A stretch of DNA of 24,156 bases, from IMG/VR virus record IMGVR_UViG_3300034073_001696, positions 1 through 24,156 of that record; one strand, given 5' to 3'. This DNA comes from a virus. Each line of letters starts with the position of its first letter. The first letter of the stretch is position 1. Position numbers and translations under genes: made by a program. Positions 1 to 7,033 of the stretch are shown here, in pieces. The notes below the pieces were generated by a model. It did not search any database and was not told the origin of the DNA. It saw only the letters and a program-made list of their open reading frames with translations.

Positions 1-2
1 CT

Positions 3-809
3 GGTGATCTGGTCTTCACCGATGCCCGCCCCGGCAGCTTCATCGAGCTGCTGCGTAACCGCCTCGCACTGAGCAGCCTCGGCGTGACGATGCTCACCGG
101 CCTCAATGGCCCGGTGGCCATCCCCCGTCAGACCGGCGCTGCTACCGCGTACTGGGTGGCTGAGAAGGGTGCTCCGTCTGAGAGCAACCCGACTGTCGAC
201 CAGGTGAACCTGACGCCCAAGACCCTGGGCGCCTACACCGAGTTCAGCCGCCGCCTGATCCTCCAGTCGAGCATCGACGTGGAGAACATGGTGCGCAACG
301 AACTGGCGACCGTGATCGCGCTGGAGATTGACCGGGCTGCGCTGTACGGCCTGGGCAATACCAACCAGCCGCTGGGCCTGAAGAACATCACCGGCATCAA
401 CACCGAGGACTTCAACGCTGCTGCTCCCACCTATGCGGAGCTGGTGAGCATGGAGACCAAGGTGGCCGCTGATAACGCCGATATCGGCGCCATGGCCTAC
501 GTCACCAATGCCACCATCTACGGCGGCCTCAAGACCACCGAGAAGGCATCCGGCACCGCCCAGTTCGTGCTCGAGCCGGGTGGCACCGTGAACGGCTATA
601 ACGCCGTGAGGTCCAACCAGGTGGCAACCGGTGATGTGTTCTTCGGTGTCTGGTCCCAGATGCTGATGGGCATGTGGGGTGCGCTGGATCTGCAGGTCAA
701 CCCCTACGCCCTGGATACCAGCGGCGGTGTGCGGGTGACTGCCCTGCAGGACGTTGATGTGGCGGTGCGGCACCCCGAAGCCTTCACCCGCGGCAACAAC
801 ACCCTCTGA
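3..809 (+). CDS. Major capsid protein, HK97 fold (5'-truncated by window edge)
   Basis: This is the C-terminal 268 residues of an HK97-family major capsid protein, the subunit of the icosahedral head shell. The frame is open to the first base of the window, so the start, and any N-terminal scaffold region, lies upstream. A GTG codon at 84 is internal and should not be taken as the start. Family features seen are the stretch after the entry GDLVFTDARPGSF, the segment AYTEFSRRLILQSS followed by a helix ending in ALEIDRAALYGLG, then NQPLGLKNI, and the C-terminal pattern of a beta strand followed by VDVAVRHPEAF. These match the spine helix, P-domain and C-terminal strand of HK97-type capsids. The gene leads directly into small connector genes, as expected in a head module. 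A prohead protease and portal are expected upstream of the window. Confidence 0.93.
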   Translation, partial: GDLVFTDARPGSFIELLRNRLALSSLGVTMLTGLNGPVAIPRQTGAATAYWVAEKGAPSESNPTVDQVNLTPKTLGAYTEFSRRLILQSSIDVENMVRNELATVIALEIDRAALYGLGNTNQPLGLKNITGINTEDFNAAAPTYAELVSMETKVAADNADIGAMAYVTNATIYGGLKTTEKASGTAQFVLEPGGTVNGYNAVRSNQVATGDVFFGVWSQMLMGMWGALDLQVNPYALDTSGGVRVTALQDVDVAVRHPEAFTRGNNTL

Positions 810-820
810 TCTGAACGGCG

Positions 821-1033
821 ATGAAGATCCGCATCCTGCGCCAAACCTCGATCTATGGCCAGCCCGCACGGGTGGGTGATGTGATGGAGGCCTCTGAGTC
901 TGATGCCCGCTACCTAGTGGGCATCGGCAAGGCGGAGGAGGTGAAGGATGCGGGTCTTTGCCCAGTGGTGCTGGGTGAGCCGGCACCGGTTGAGGCGCCT
1001 AAGCCTCGCTCCCGCAAACCTCGCTCAAGCTGA
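821..1033 (+). CDS. Small conserved phage protein of the head module
   Basis: This is a 70-residue protein lying 11 bases after the capsid stop. Its first half, running from MKIRILRQTSIYGQPARVGDV to SDARYLVGIGKAEEV, has the look of small phage proteins often found beside capsid genes: a strand, a turn, then a short helix predicting a compact beta-alpha fold. The second half is Pro/Ala rich and ends in a basic Arg-Lys-Ser tail, probably disordered. No enzymatic motif is present. Its position suggests a structural or assembly role in head completion, but function is not known. Codon use matches its neighbours. Confidence 0.75.
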   Translation: MKIRILRQTSIYGQPARVGDVMEASESDARYLVGIGKAEEVKDAGLCPVVLGEPAPVEAPKPRSRKPRSS

Positions 1034-1035
1034 CC

Positions 1036-1425
1036 ATGGCGATCTTCCAGCAAACCCTCGAGAAGCTGCAGCACTTTCCGCTGCATCCTGTCGCCGAGGA
1101 AACGACCACCTTCACTGGTGCTACGACCAACATTGCCGACCTGAAGGATTTTGACGGCGAGATCCAGATCATTCTGGATTCTGGTGCTGCTGCTGCTAGC
1201 GGCACCATGACCGGCAAGATCCAGCACAGCGACACCACCGACAACGCCGACTTCTCCGACGTCACCGGTGGTGGCTTTACCGCTGTGGCCCAGGCCGCAT
1301 CGAAGCAGGTGATGACCCTGAACCGTGATGCCCTCAAGCGGTACATCCGCTTTGTTGGCACCATCGCCTCCAGTGGTACCACCACCTATAGCGTGAACGG
1401 TTACGGCCTGAAGAAGTACGGCTGA
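1036..1425 (+). CDS. Putative virion structural protein, head module
   Basis: This 129-residue protein starts two bases after the preceding stop codon. It is rich in Thr, Ala, Gly and Asp and appears to be all-beta, with alternating strands such as GEIQIILDSG and KRYIRFVGTI, and no transmembrane segment. Small beta-sandwich proteins between the major capsid and head-tail connector genes are commonly decoration or other virion proteins. I infer that role from position and composition only, since no specific family is firmly recognised. Proteomics of virions would settle whether it is packaged. Confidence 0.65.
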   Translation: MAIFQQTLEKLQHFPLHPVAEETTTFTGATTNIADLKDFDGEIQIILDSGAAAASGTMTGKIQHSDTTDNADFSDVTGGGFTAVAQAASKQVMTLNRDALKRYIRFVGTIASSGTTTYSVNGYGLKKYG

Positions 1426-1432
1426 TCACCTG

Positions 1433-1711
1433 ATGGCACTGTCTGAGGATCCCACGGTTTTCTTGCAGGACTTCGGGGTGGCAGTCACCGCCGGAGCTGT
1501 GAGCGGTCTGGGGATCCTCGACATGCCTGGTGAGTTGATTGCTGATGGGATGGTCATCAGCACGGATTACACCTTGCGGTGTGAAGCATCCAAGTTTGGC
1601 AGCCTGGCCTATGGCGCCAGCATCACCGTCAATAGCGTGAGTTATACGGTGAGGGAGAACCGTCTGATCGATGATGGGACGTTCTGCCTGATCTCTCTCC
1701 AGAAGACCTGA
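1433..1711 (+). CDS. Head-tail joining/attachment protein (lambda FII-like)
   Basis: This 92-residue protein has the pattern of the lambda gpFII-like head-tail attachment family. It has an N-terminal FLQDFGVAVTAG segment, a central GILDMPGELI strand, then ASITVNSVSYTVRENRLIDD and a short final strand ISLQKT. In the family this small beta barrel sits at the neck and joins the filled head to the tail. Length is normal for the group, which is about 90-120 residues. It lies between the head genes and the tail terminator, as expected, although several accessory genes separate them here. No signal sequence or membrane segment is present. Confidence 0.68.
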   Translation: MALSEDPTVFLQDFGVAVTAGAVSGLGILDMPGELIADGMVISTDYTLRCEASKFGSLAYGASITVNSVSYTVRENRLIDDGTFCLISLQKT

Positions 1712-1734
1712 CCACTCTCCCCTAGGCACTGATC

Positions 1735-2238
1735 ATGGCAATCGCGCATGAATCGACGGTAACGATCACCAGGCCGAGCAACACGACGGAGTACACGGCT
1801 GGTGATGTGATCGGCATTGCCGATGCGGGGACCCCTGCCAATGCAGGCAGCGCCATCCATGTGCTGAGCGGTGTTGCCAGCACAGATCGGTACGTGATTC
1901 TGCAGGAGCTGCAGCTGCTGGTGCATGTAGCAACCGTGCCGGCTGGGATGGCCGGTTTCCGTGTGCACTTCTACAGCCAAAGCCCTACGGCGATTCTGGA
2001 TAACGCGGCATACGATCTGGTAGCGAATGACCGTGCCAAGTGGCTGGGCAGCGTTGATCTGCCGACGCCGGTTGATCGCGGGAGCACGCTGGTCACTGGG
2101 GTGACGTACCCAGGCAGCGTGTTCAAGCTGGCTGTGGACAATACCCTCTACGTCCAGCTGCAGACGTTAGGGACGTTCACGCCTAGCAGCGGTGCAGTGA
2201 AGACCCTGCGTGCCCGGTTTATGGAGGCTGGGATCTGA
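1735..2238 (+). CDS. Putative virion structural protein
   Basis: This 167-residue protein is predicted to be mostly beta strand, with an opening AIAHESTVTITRPSNTTEYT that resembles beta-sandwich virion proteins. It has no hydrophobic membrane helix and no recognisable catalytic motif. The stop codon overlaps the start of the following fibre-like gene by one base (TGATG), so the two are probably translationally coupled. That coupling suggests the pair act together, for example as a base or anchor and a surface fibre. This is inference from position; no family is recognised with certainty. Confidence 0.65.
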   Translation: MAIAHESTVTITRPSNTTEYTAGDVIGIADAGTPANAGSAIHVLSGVASTDRYVILQELQLLVHVATVPAGMAGFRVHFYSQSPTAILDNAAYDLVANDRAKWLGSVDLPTPVDRGSTLVTGVTYPGSVFKLAVDNTLYVQLQTLGTFTPSSGAVKTLRARFMEAGI

Positions 2239-3296
2239 TGCGCCTGCATCCTGCCCGTGCTGCCGGCCTGCTGCGTGCGCCTTGGACGCCAGCCTGGGCA
2301 AAGGATGAACTGTGGCGTCGTGCGCGTGCAGTGCCGAGCCTCGACCTGCGGTTTGCGGACAACAAGTCGCTGGTTGATTCGGTCAGCGGTCAGAACCTGA
2401 TCACGTTCACCAGGGCCAGCACTGGGACGTATGTGGACTCCGATGGCGTGATCCGCAGCGCAGCGAATGACGTTCCGAGGTTTAACCACAACCCGCTCAC
2501 GGGCGAGTGCCTGGGGCTCCTGGTCGAGGAGCAGCGGCAGAATTTGCTGCTCAACAGCCAGACGCTGAGCACGCAGACCGTCACGGTAACGGCTGTCGCT
2601 CACACGCTGAGCTTCTACGGCACTGGCACGGTCACACTGTCAGGCACCTCAACGGCTGGGCCGCTGGTCGGCACTGCTGCCAATTCACGGGTGAGTCTGA
2701 CGTTCACACCAACCGCAGGGAGCCTGACCCTGACGGTCAGCGGAAGCGTAACCAATGCGAACCTAGAGATCGGGTCATTTGCTACTTCTTGGATCCCCAC
2801 CACCAGCACCGCCGCGACGCGCACGGCTGATGTCGCGTCGATTTCCGGGACTAATTTCAGTTCGTGGTATAGGCAGGATGAGGGGACGCTGTTTGCGGAT
2901 TACACGACCCAATCGACAAACGGGTTTTGCTTTGACGCCACTGGTTCGGCCACTTCAGATCGAATATATCTTCGATACTTAGCCATTCAGCATCAGCTCT
3001 ATGTAATAGACAACGGCGTCACCCAAGCGTCAATCTATGACACTACAGCTGCATCGTCGCAGTCCGCAAGAGTGTCAGTGGGCATGACTGCCAATAGTTT
3101 TGCGACTTATGCCAACGGTGGAGGTACTAGATCCAACTCTCTGGCGCAAGACGCTTCAGGGACAATGCCAACACTAGAGAAGATAAGCATTGGAACGGCA
3201 TTTAACAACGGAAGTTCAATGAACGGAACGCTCCGTCGCCTTGCCTACTTCCCCCAGCGCCTCCCCGACTCCTCGTTGCAATCCATAACCCTCTAG
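2238..3296 (+). CDS. Probable head/virion fibre protein with lectin-like C-terminal domain
   Basis: This 352-residue protein resembles phage surface fibre or decoration proteins. It has a short basic N terminus, then the segment TFTRASTGTYVDSDGVIRSA, then NPLTGECLGLLVEEQRQNLL. These segments occur together in many phage proteins that carry a carbohydrate-binding or LamG-like (concanavalin) domain. The C-terminal 150 residues, after WIPTTSTAATRTADVASISG, fit that lectin-like part. It lies in the head-neck region rather than with the tail fibres, so a head fibre is the simplest reading. From about 2850 to the end the DNA is clearly more AT-rich, with codons such as ATA, CGA and TTA that the neighbours avoid, suggesting that the binding domain was exchanged. 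Confidence 0.7.
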   Translation: MRLHPARAAGLLRAPWTPAWAKDELWRRARAVPSLDLRFADNKSLVDSVSGQNLITFTRASTGTYVDSDGVIRSAANDVPRFNHNPLTGECLGLLVEEQRQNLLLNSQTLSTQTVTVTAVAHTLSFYGTGTVTLSGTSTAGPLVGTAANSRVSLTFTPTAGSLTLTVSGSVTNANLEIGSFATSWIPTTSTAATRTADVASISGTNFSSWYRQDEGTLFADYTTQSTNGFCFDATGSATSDRIYLRYLAIQHQLYVIDNGVTQASIYDTTAASSQSARVSVGMTANSFATYANGGGTRSNSLAQDASGTMPTLEKISIGTAFNNGSSMNGTLRRLAYFPQRLPDSSLQSITL

Positions 3297-3298
3297 CC

Positions 3299-3631
3299 AT
3301 GTACTGCTACCGCTTCGACTCCCGCCAACAGTTTCGCAGTCTCGCTGCAGCCGAAGGCCTGATCAACGCTGACGATGAGCTGATCACCGGAGGCCACGGC
3401 TTCGCGGTGGATGAAATCGGCGTCATCACCGAAGGTGGTGAATACGACCCCGAGACGGGCGAGGTCATCACCCCACCCACCGCTCTGCCTGGGTATCACA
3501 TCAATACGGTAGGTCTAGCCCCTGAGGCATGGGATGCCTACCTCGTAGTGGTCAACTCCCCGGCCCGCATCTTCGCAGGTGGTGCCACCCAAGCACCCGA
3601 TACCGCAACCCTGGAGGAAATGCTGGCATGA
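3299..3631 (+). CDS. Hypothetical phage protein, possible fibre accessory
   Basis: This 110-residue acidic protein starts two bases after the fibre gene stop. It begins MYCYRFDSRQQFRSLAAAEG and contains two glycine-rich turns before a Pro-rich middle (ETGEVITPPTALPGYHINT). The C-terminal part, EAWDAYLVVVNSPARIFAG, looks like a beta strand pair. Small proteins of this type often follow fibre genes in phages and may cap or chaperone the fibre, but that role is inferred from position. The stop overlaps the next start (ATGA at 3628-3631), indicating coupled translation. Confidence 0.7.
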   Translation: MYCYRFDSRQQFRSLAAAEGLINADDELITGGHGFAVDEIGVITEGGEYDPETGEVITPPTALPGYHINTVGLAPEAWDAYLVVVNSPARIFAGGATQAPDTATLEEMLA

Positions 3632-3765
3632 CTTCTCCCTACATCCGGGCTGCCAAGAAGCACCCGAAGGTCAAGCAGCAGGCTGCCGAGCGCCTGAGTA
3701 AACGCCCTGATCGCCCGGTGAAGCCAGATAAGCCGGAGCCATCCAATGGCAAACCTGATCGCTGA
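3628..3765 (+). CDS. Small basic protein (45 residues), unknown function
   Basis: This is a short gene that starts with the ATG at 3628, inside the ATGA overlap with the previous stop. A good ribosome binding site (GGAGG near 3613-3617) lies the right distance upstream, which decides the start. The product is 45 residues long, very rich in Lys, Arg and Pro (about half charged), and likely disordered. It could bind nucleic acid or the acidic protein encoded just before it. The last 20 bases overlap the start of the metalloprotease gene. No homologous family is recognised. Confidence 0.6.
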   Translation: MTSPYIRAAKKHPKVKQQAAERLSKRPDRPVKPDKPEPSNGKPDR

Positions 3766-4273
3766 CGAGCTGGTCAACCACACCCGCTCATTTGTCTCGC
3801 GCAATGGCACGCTGACCTACGGCTTCGCCAAAGGCAGCTACACCCCGGTCTACCGCGACCTGATGAAAGGCATCATCGCTGAGGTGGATGATCGCCTGAC
3901 CGGCATCAGCTTCAAACGCATCAAGCCCGCCAGTGGCGCAGACCTCGTAATCAACCACGGCGAGCTGCCTGCTGGTGCATCCGGCGCTGCCGTCTGGGAT
4001 GACAACGGCTGGGAGATCCGCCTACCAGAACGCGGCTTCTCCACCACCATCTTCCGCCATGAGCTAGGCCATGTGCTCGGGCTGGGCCATGTGCCGATGG
4101 GCACCAACAGCCTGATGCAACCTGGCATGAACGGCGTCTACGACTTCACCAAGAAGGACTGGAAAGCTCTGGAGTCCATCTGGGGCAAAGGTGAGCTGCT
4201 GATGGCCGATGCTCAAGCGAAGGGCAAACGCAGCAAGGGGATGCTGGTGTTTTACGACAAGCCGCAGCAGTAG
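3746..4273 (+). CDS. Metzincin-type zinc metalloprotease (matrixin-like)
   Basis: This 175-residue protein has a complete zinc-binding signature HELGHVLGLGH at residues 105-115. His105, His109 and His115 are predicted zinc ligands and Glu106 the catalytic base, followed by a Met-turn candidate SLMQPG around Met124. That combination defines metzincins such as matrixins (M10). About 100 residues precede the motif, roughly a minimal catalytic domain, with no signal peptide and no Cys-switch propeptide visible. The C-terminal 40 residues are basic. The gene sits between neck and tail genes, so the enzyme may be a virion component that cleaves host surface protein, or an assembly protease. The family call is firm; the biological role is inferred. 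Confidence 0.85.
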   Translation: MANLIADELVNHTRSFVSRNGTLTYGFAKGSYTPVYRDLMKGIIAEVDDRLTGISFKRIKPASGADLVINHGELPAGASGAAVWDDNGWEIRLPERGFSTTIFRHELGHVLGLGHVPMGTNSLMQPGMNGVYDFTKKDWKALESIWGKGELLMADAQAKGKRSKGMLVFYDKPQQ

Positions 4274-4308
4274 TGTCCCCGACCTGAGCAGCCGTTCTGT
4301 CTCTACCG

Positions 4309-4665
4309 ATGCTTCCCTGCGCTTTCTGCAACGGTCGCACCAGCGTTGTCTGCACCGAGCTGCACCCTGATGGCCACCACCGCTGGCGGCGGTGTGAAAC
4401 CTGCGGCAAGACCACCCGCACCCTTGAGACCTATCTGCACGGGCGCCATCGTTGTGGGCCGCTACCTGGTGCCAAGCGCAAGCCCAAGCCTCGAGCACCA
4501 GGGGAGCGCAATGCCAATGCCGTGCTGACGGTGAAGGATGTGCAACGCCTCAGGGCGCAAGCTGCAGCTGGCACACCCCGCGCCGCGCTGGCGCAGCAGT
4601 ACGGCATCACCAAGAATCACGTCAGCCGGATCGTGCATCGCCGCCTCTGGGCGCATGTGCCTTGA
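4309..4665 (+). CDS. Zinc-ribbon plus helix-turn-helix DNA-binding protein
   Basis: This 118-residue protein has two recognisable parts. Residues 1-40 form a zinc ribbon with paired cysteines Cys4/Cys7 and Cys29/Cys32. The surrounding pattern (RRCETCGKTTRTLETY) is close to the N-terminal zinc ribbon of the repressor NrdR. After a basic Pro-rich linker, residues 72-114 form a helix-turn-helix of the resolvase or sigma region 4 type (AALAQQYGITKNHVSRIVHR). The NrdR ATP-cone is absent, so it is not NrdR itself. It lies within the late virion operon in a position where no standard morphogenesis gene is expected, so it may be a late regulator or a moron. No ribosome binding site was obvious. Confidence 0.75.
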   Translation: MLPCAFCNGRTSVVCTELHPDGHHRWRRCETCGKTTRTLETYLHGRHRCGPLPGAKRKPKPRAPGERNANAVLTVKDVQRLRAQAAAGTPRAALAQQYGITKNHVSRIVHRRLWAHVP

Positions 4666-4683
4666 GCTCCACAGACTGCAGGC

Positions 4684-5112
4684 ATGGCCACCAAACGGGA
4701 ACAGATCCTCGCCGCGGTAGCAACCACGCTGGCGGGCACCACAGGCGTGAGCACCAGGATCTACCGCTCACGACAGGAGGCCTTTGCTCGTAACGAGGCG
4801 CCTGCCATTGTCATCGAGCCGGGCAACGACACGGCAGCACCGGAGCCGGTCAGCACCTGCAAGATCGACTGGACATTCACTCTGGTGGTGGCGGTATACG
4901 CCCGCGGCACCATCCCTGATCAATCGGCAGATGCCACCATCCAAAGCCTCCACAGCAAACTGCTGGCAGATCGCAGCCTGGGTGGATTGGCAATGGATAT
5001 CTGGCCCCAGTCGGTTGATCCGCAGTTCGACAAGGGTGATCTGGCAGCAGCGTGGATCGTCTGCACCTATACCGTCCGCTACCGCACGGGTGTTACGGAT
5101 CTGAGCAGCTGA
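4684..5112 (+). CDS. Tail terminator / tail completion protein
   Basis: This 142-residue protein matches the pattern of siphovirus tail terminator proteins (lambda gpU position and type). It opens MATKREQILAAVATTLAGTTG, followed by a strand with IYRSRQEAF, PAIVIEPG, then a strand pair WTFTLVVAVYARG and a helix LHSKLLADRSLGG, ending YTVRYRTGVTDLS. In the family the protein forms a hexameric ring that stops tail tube growth and docks to the head connector. It is correctly placed just upstream of the tail tube gene. Length is typical (about 130-150 residues). Confidence 0.78.
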   Translation: MATKREQILAAVATTLAGTTGVSTRIYRSRQEAFARNEAPAIVIEPGNDTAAPEPVSTCKIDWTFTLVVAVYARGTIPDQSADATIQSLHSKLLADRSLGGLAMDIWPQSVDPQFDKGDLAAAWIVCTYTVRYRTGVTDLSS

Positions 5113-5149
5113 GGGCTGTCCATAGGTTGACGGAGGCGAGCAGAAGCTG

Positions 5150-5344
5150 ATGGCCAAGAAAACTCCCACGCCGGCCAAGATGCCATCAGAAGGTGGCATC
5201 TATCTGATCGACCCTGCAACGGGTGAGTGGGTGCTTCAAAGCCAGACCATGCCTGCACCGCCAGCGGCATCTGAGCCGGAAACCGTAACCACCAACGACG
5301 ATGGCACTGCTAACGCGGAAGCGCCTGCTGCTGGCGAAGACTGA
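5150..5344 (+). CDS. Small protein preceding the tail tube gene
   Basis: This 64-residue protein has a lysine-rich start and a short motif EGGIYLIDPATGEWVLQSQ, followed by a disordered Pro/Ala/Glu-rich tail. Short proteins with a GG-Y-x-x-DP-x-TG motif are commonly found immediately before tail tube genes in siphoviruses. The last 44 bases overlap the start of the tail tube gene in another frame. Function is unknown. A good purine-rich region (GACGGAGGCGAG near 5129-5140) lies upstream of the start. Confidence 0.65.
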   Translation: MAKKTPTPAKMPSEGGIYLIDPATGEWVLQSQTMPAPPAASEPETVTTNDDGTANAEAPAAGED

Positions 5345-6245
5345 AGAAACCTATGGCACCAGCGCAGCACCGCAGGGTGCTGATGCCTTGCTGGTGTCCA
5401 ACCTTGAGGTATCGCCCCTCGAGATTGAACTGCTGGATCGTGAGCTGATCACACCGTATCTGGGCAACTCAGAGAAGGTGGTGGGGCAGCGCATGGCCCA
5501 GGTGAACTTCGACGTGGAGCTGGCCGGCTCTGGTACTGCTGGGACTGCACCCAAGTGGGGCCGGATCCTGCTGGCCTGCGGCTTTGCCCAAGGCGGCACC
5601 CCTGGCACGGATGTGATCTACACGCCGGTGAGCGGCACCTTCTCCAGCGTCACGCTGGACTTCAACGCTGACGGCAACAAGCATCTTGTTACCGGGTGCC
5701 GCGGTACGGCCACGTTCAACCTGAACGCTGGTGAGATCCCGAAGATCAGCTTCCAGATGATGGGGATTTACAACGCCGTCACCGCTGCATCAGCTGCAAC
5801 GCCCACCTTCGACAACCAGGCTGATCCGGTGGTGGTGAACAGCGTCAACACCACGGCAGTGTCGGCGTTTAGCTTCTCGGCTTGCCTTGAGAGCTTCAGC
5901 CTGGATCTGGGCAATGAGACCCCCTTCCGTCAGCTGGCCGGTTGCACCCAGCAGGTGCTTATCACCGAGCGGGCACCGTCTGGGGAGATCAGCATCGAGG
6001 CACCCATCGTGGGCTCCAGTGCTGGGCAAAAGGACTTCTTTGCTGCCGTGTCGGCCCAGACGCTGGGAGCTATCACCTGGCAGCACGGGCAGACCGCCGG
6101 CAACATCGTCACCTTCAACGCCCCCACCTGCAATCTGGATTCACCCAGCTACGCAGACTCAGATGGCGTGATGATGCTCAACCTGCCGTTTATGCCGATT
6201 CCCACCTCGGCTGGCAATGACGAGATGACGATCACGCTGACCTGA
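5301..6245 (+). CDS. Major tail tube protein
   Basis: This 314-residue protein has the opening found in many phage tail tube proteins: MALLTRKRLLLAKTEETYGT, followed by ADALLVSNLEVSPLEIELLDR and a stretch predicting beta strands with GQRMAQVNFDVELAGSG. A repeated beta-rich core then runs to the end. In the virion it would stack as hexameric rings around the tape measure protein. The chosen start overlaps the preceding small gene by 44 bases and is supported by the conserved opening. It lies directly upstream of the tail chaperone genes, as in lambda and relatives. The absence of a sheath gene nearby argues for a non-contractile tail. Confidence 0.85.
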   Translation: MALLTRKRLLLAKTEETYGTSAAPQGADALLVSNLEVSPLEIELLDRELITPYLGNSEKVVGQRMAQVNFDVELAGSGTAGTAPKWGRILLACGFAQGGTPGTDVIYTPVSGTFSSVTLDFNADGNKHLVTGCRGTATFNLNAGEIPKISFQMMGIYNAVTAASAATPTFDNQADPVVVNSVNTTAVSAFSFSACLESFSLDLGNETPFRQLAGCTQQVLITERAPSGEISIEAPIVGSSAGQKDFFAAVSAQTLGAITWQHGQTAGNIVTFNAPTCNLDSPSYADSDGVMMLNLPFMPIPTSAGNDEMTITLT

Positions 6246-6281
6246 TCAGCACGCTTCTTCCCTCCTTACCCCTGACAACAG

Positions 6282-6653
6282 ATGGCATTTGTCCTGAAGC
6301 AGTCGGCTACATACAAGTGGCCTGTCACCATCCTTCTGCCTATTGATGGCGGCAAGAAGGAGAAGCACACCTTCGACGCAGAGTTTCGCAGGTTGCCGCA
6401 GTCACGGACAGAAGAGCTGGCAACCCAGCTCAAGATGCAAGAACGGGCCGACATTGATCCTGATCAGATCCTTCTGATGAAGGATGCAGCCAAAGAGATC
6501 TTGGTCGGATGGTCTGGCGTGCAAGATGACTCCGGCGAGGAGATTCCTTTCAGCGAAGCAGCCCTAGAGCAGGTGCTGGAGATTCAGATGGTGGCCGCTC
6601 AGATCATTCTGGGCTGGTTCAACAGCCTTGAGGTGGCGAAGAGAAAAAACTGA
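6282..6653 (+). CDS. Tail assembly chaperone, short product (lambda G analogue)
   Basis: This 123-residue protein is the unshifted product of the tail chaperone locus. It has the family's layout: an N-terminal beta segment with a Lys-rich turn (TILLPIDGGKKEKHTFDAEF), followed by alpha helices with many Glu/Gln residues, ending LEVAKRKN. It lies between the tail tube and tape measure genes, the conserved place for gpG-like chaperones that coat the tape measure during tube assembly. The stop codon follows directly after a slippery heptamer, and an alternative frameshifted product extends past it (see the 250-residue fusion entry). Confidence 0.82.
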   Translation: MAFVLKQSATYKWPVTILLPIDGGKKEKHTFDAEFRRLPQSRTEELATQLKMQERADIDPDQILLMKDAAKEILVGWSGVQDDSGEEIPFSEAALEQVLEIQMVAAQIILGWFNSLEVAKRKN

Positions 6654-7033
6654 CAGGCGCCGTTGATCACTGGTTTCACGGTGACGGCGGCGTAAACGAT
6701 GAGCTGCTGGCTGACCTGGCAGCGTATGGGGCGGATGCATCAGCCCTGCCAGAGCGGATGCTGCAGCCGGTTGAGTATGAGGTGTGGCCAGAGCATGAGG
6801 ATGCGGTGCTCATGTTCCTGCGATGCGAGACCCAATGGCGCACGATGAGCAGTGGCGTGATGGGGATGGACTATGGCGTGGTGCTGCAGCTGATGGATCT
6901 TTACGCTGTGGATAACAAACGCCAGGTACTCGAGGATCTGCAGATCATGGAAGGCCGCGCCAAGGAATTGATCAACGAGCAGGCAGCCAAAGCGGCTAAG
7001 ACTGCCAGCAAGCCTGCAGGGAGGAAAGGCTGA
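6282..7033 (+). CDS. Tail assembly chaperone G-T fusion made by -1 ribosomal frameshift
   Basis: A -1 shift at the A AAA AAC heptamer (6644-6650) joins the short chaperone to a second open frame that continues to the TGA at 7031-7033. This gives about 250 residues (123 from the first frame, 127 from the second). The -1 frame is open without interruption from the heptamer and reads LTGAVDHWFHGDGG right after it. An ATG at 6758 would cut off conserved N-terminal sequence and has no convincing ribosome binding site, so independent initiation is unlikely. The second part resembles the DUF1799 group of T-like tail chaperones (EYEVWPEHEDAVLMFLRCET). The design matches lambda gpG/gpGT, where both forms are needed in a fixed ratio. 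The stop overlaps the tape measure start (TGATG). Confidence 0.85.
6630..6689 (+). promoter_or_regulatory. Programmed -1 frameshift signal
   Basis: Three parts are visible. A Shine-Dalgarno-like GAGGTGG (6630-6636) lies upstream, with GAGG ending about 10 bases before the slippery site. The slippery heptamer A AAA AAC occupies 6644-6650 and is followed at once by the zero-frame stop TGA. A stem-loop candidate follows, pairing CGCCGT (6658-6663) with ACGGCG (6684-6689) and an inner CAC/GTG pair, starting 7 bases after the heptamer. This matches the dnaX-type arrangement (upstream anti-SD pairing, heptamer, downstream structure). The amount of shifting cannot be judged from sequence. Confidence 0.82.

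Noticed and set aside
84-809. Capsid gene starting at GTG 84
   Set aside because: The frame is open and capsid-like all the way to base 3, so this GTG is an internal valine codon.
6758-7033. Independent 91-codon chaperone gene starting at ATG 6758
   Set aside because: The conserved part of the domain begins further upstream in the -1 frame and there is no good ribosome binding site. Expression by frameshift explains it better.
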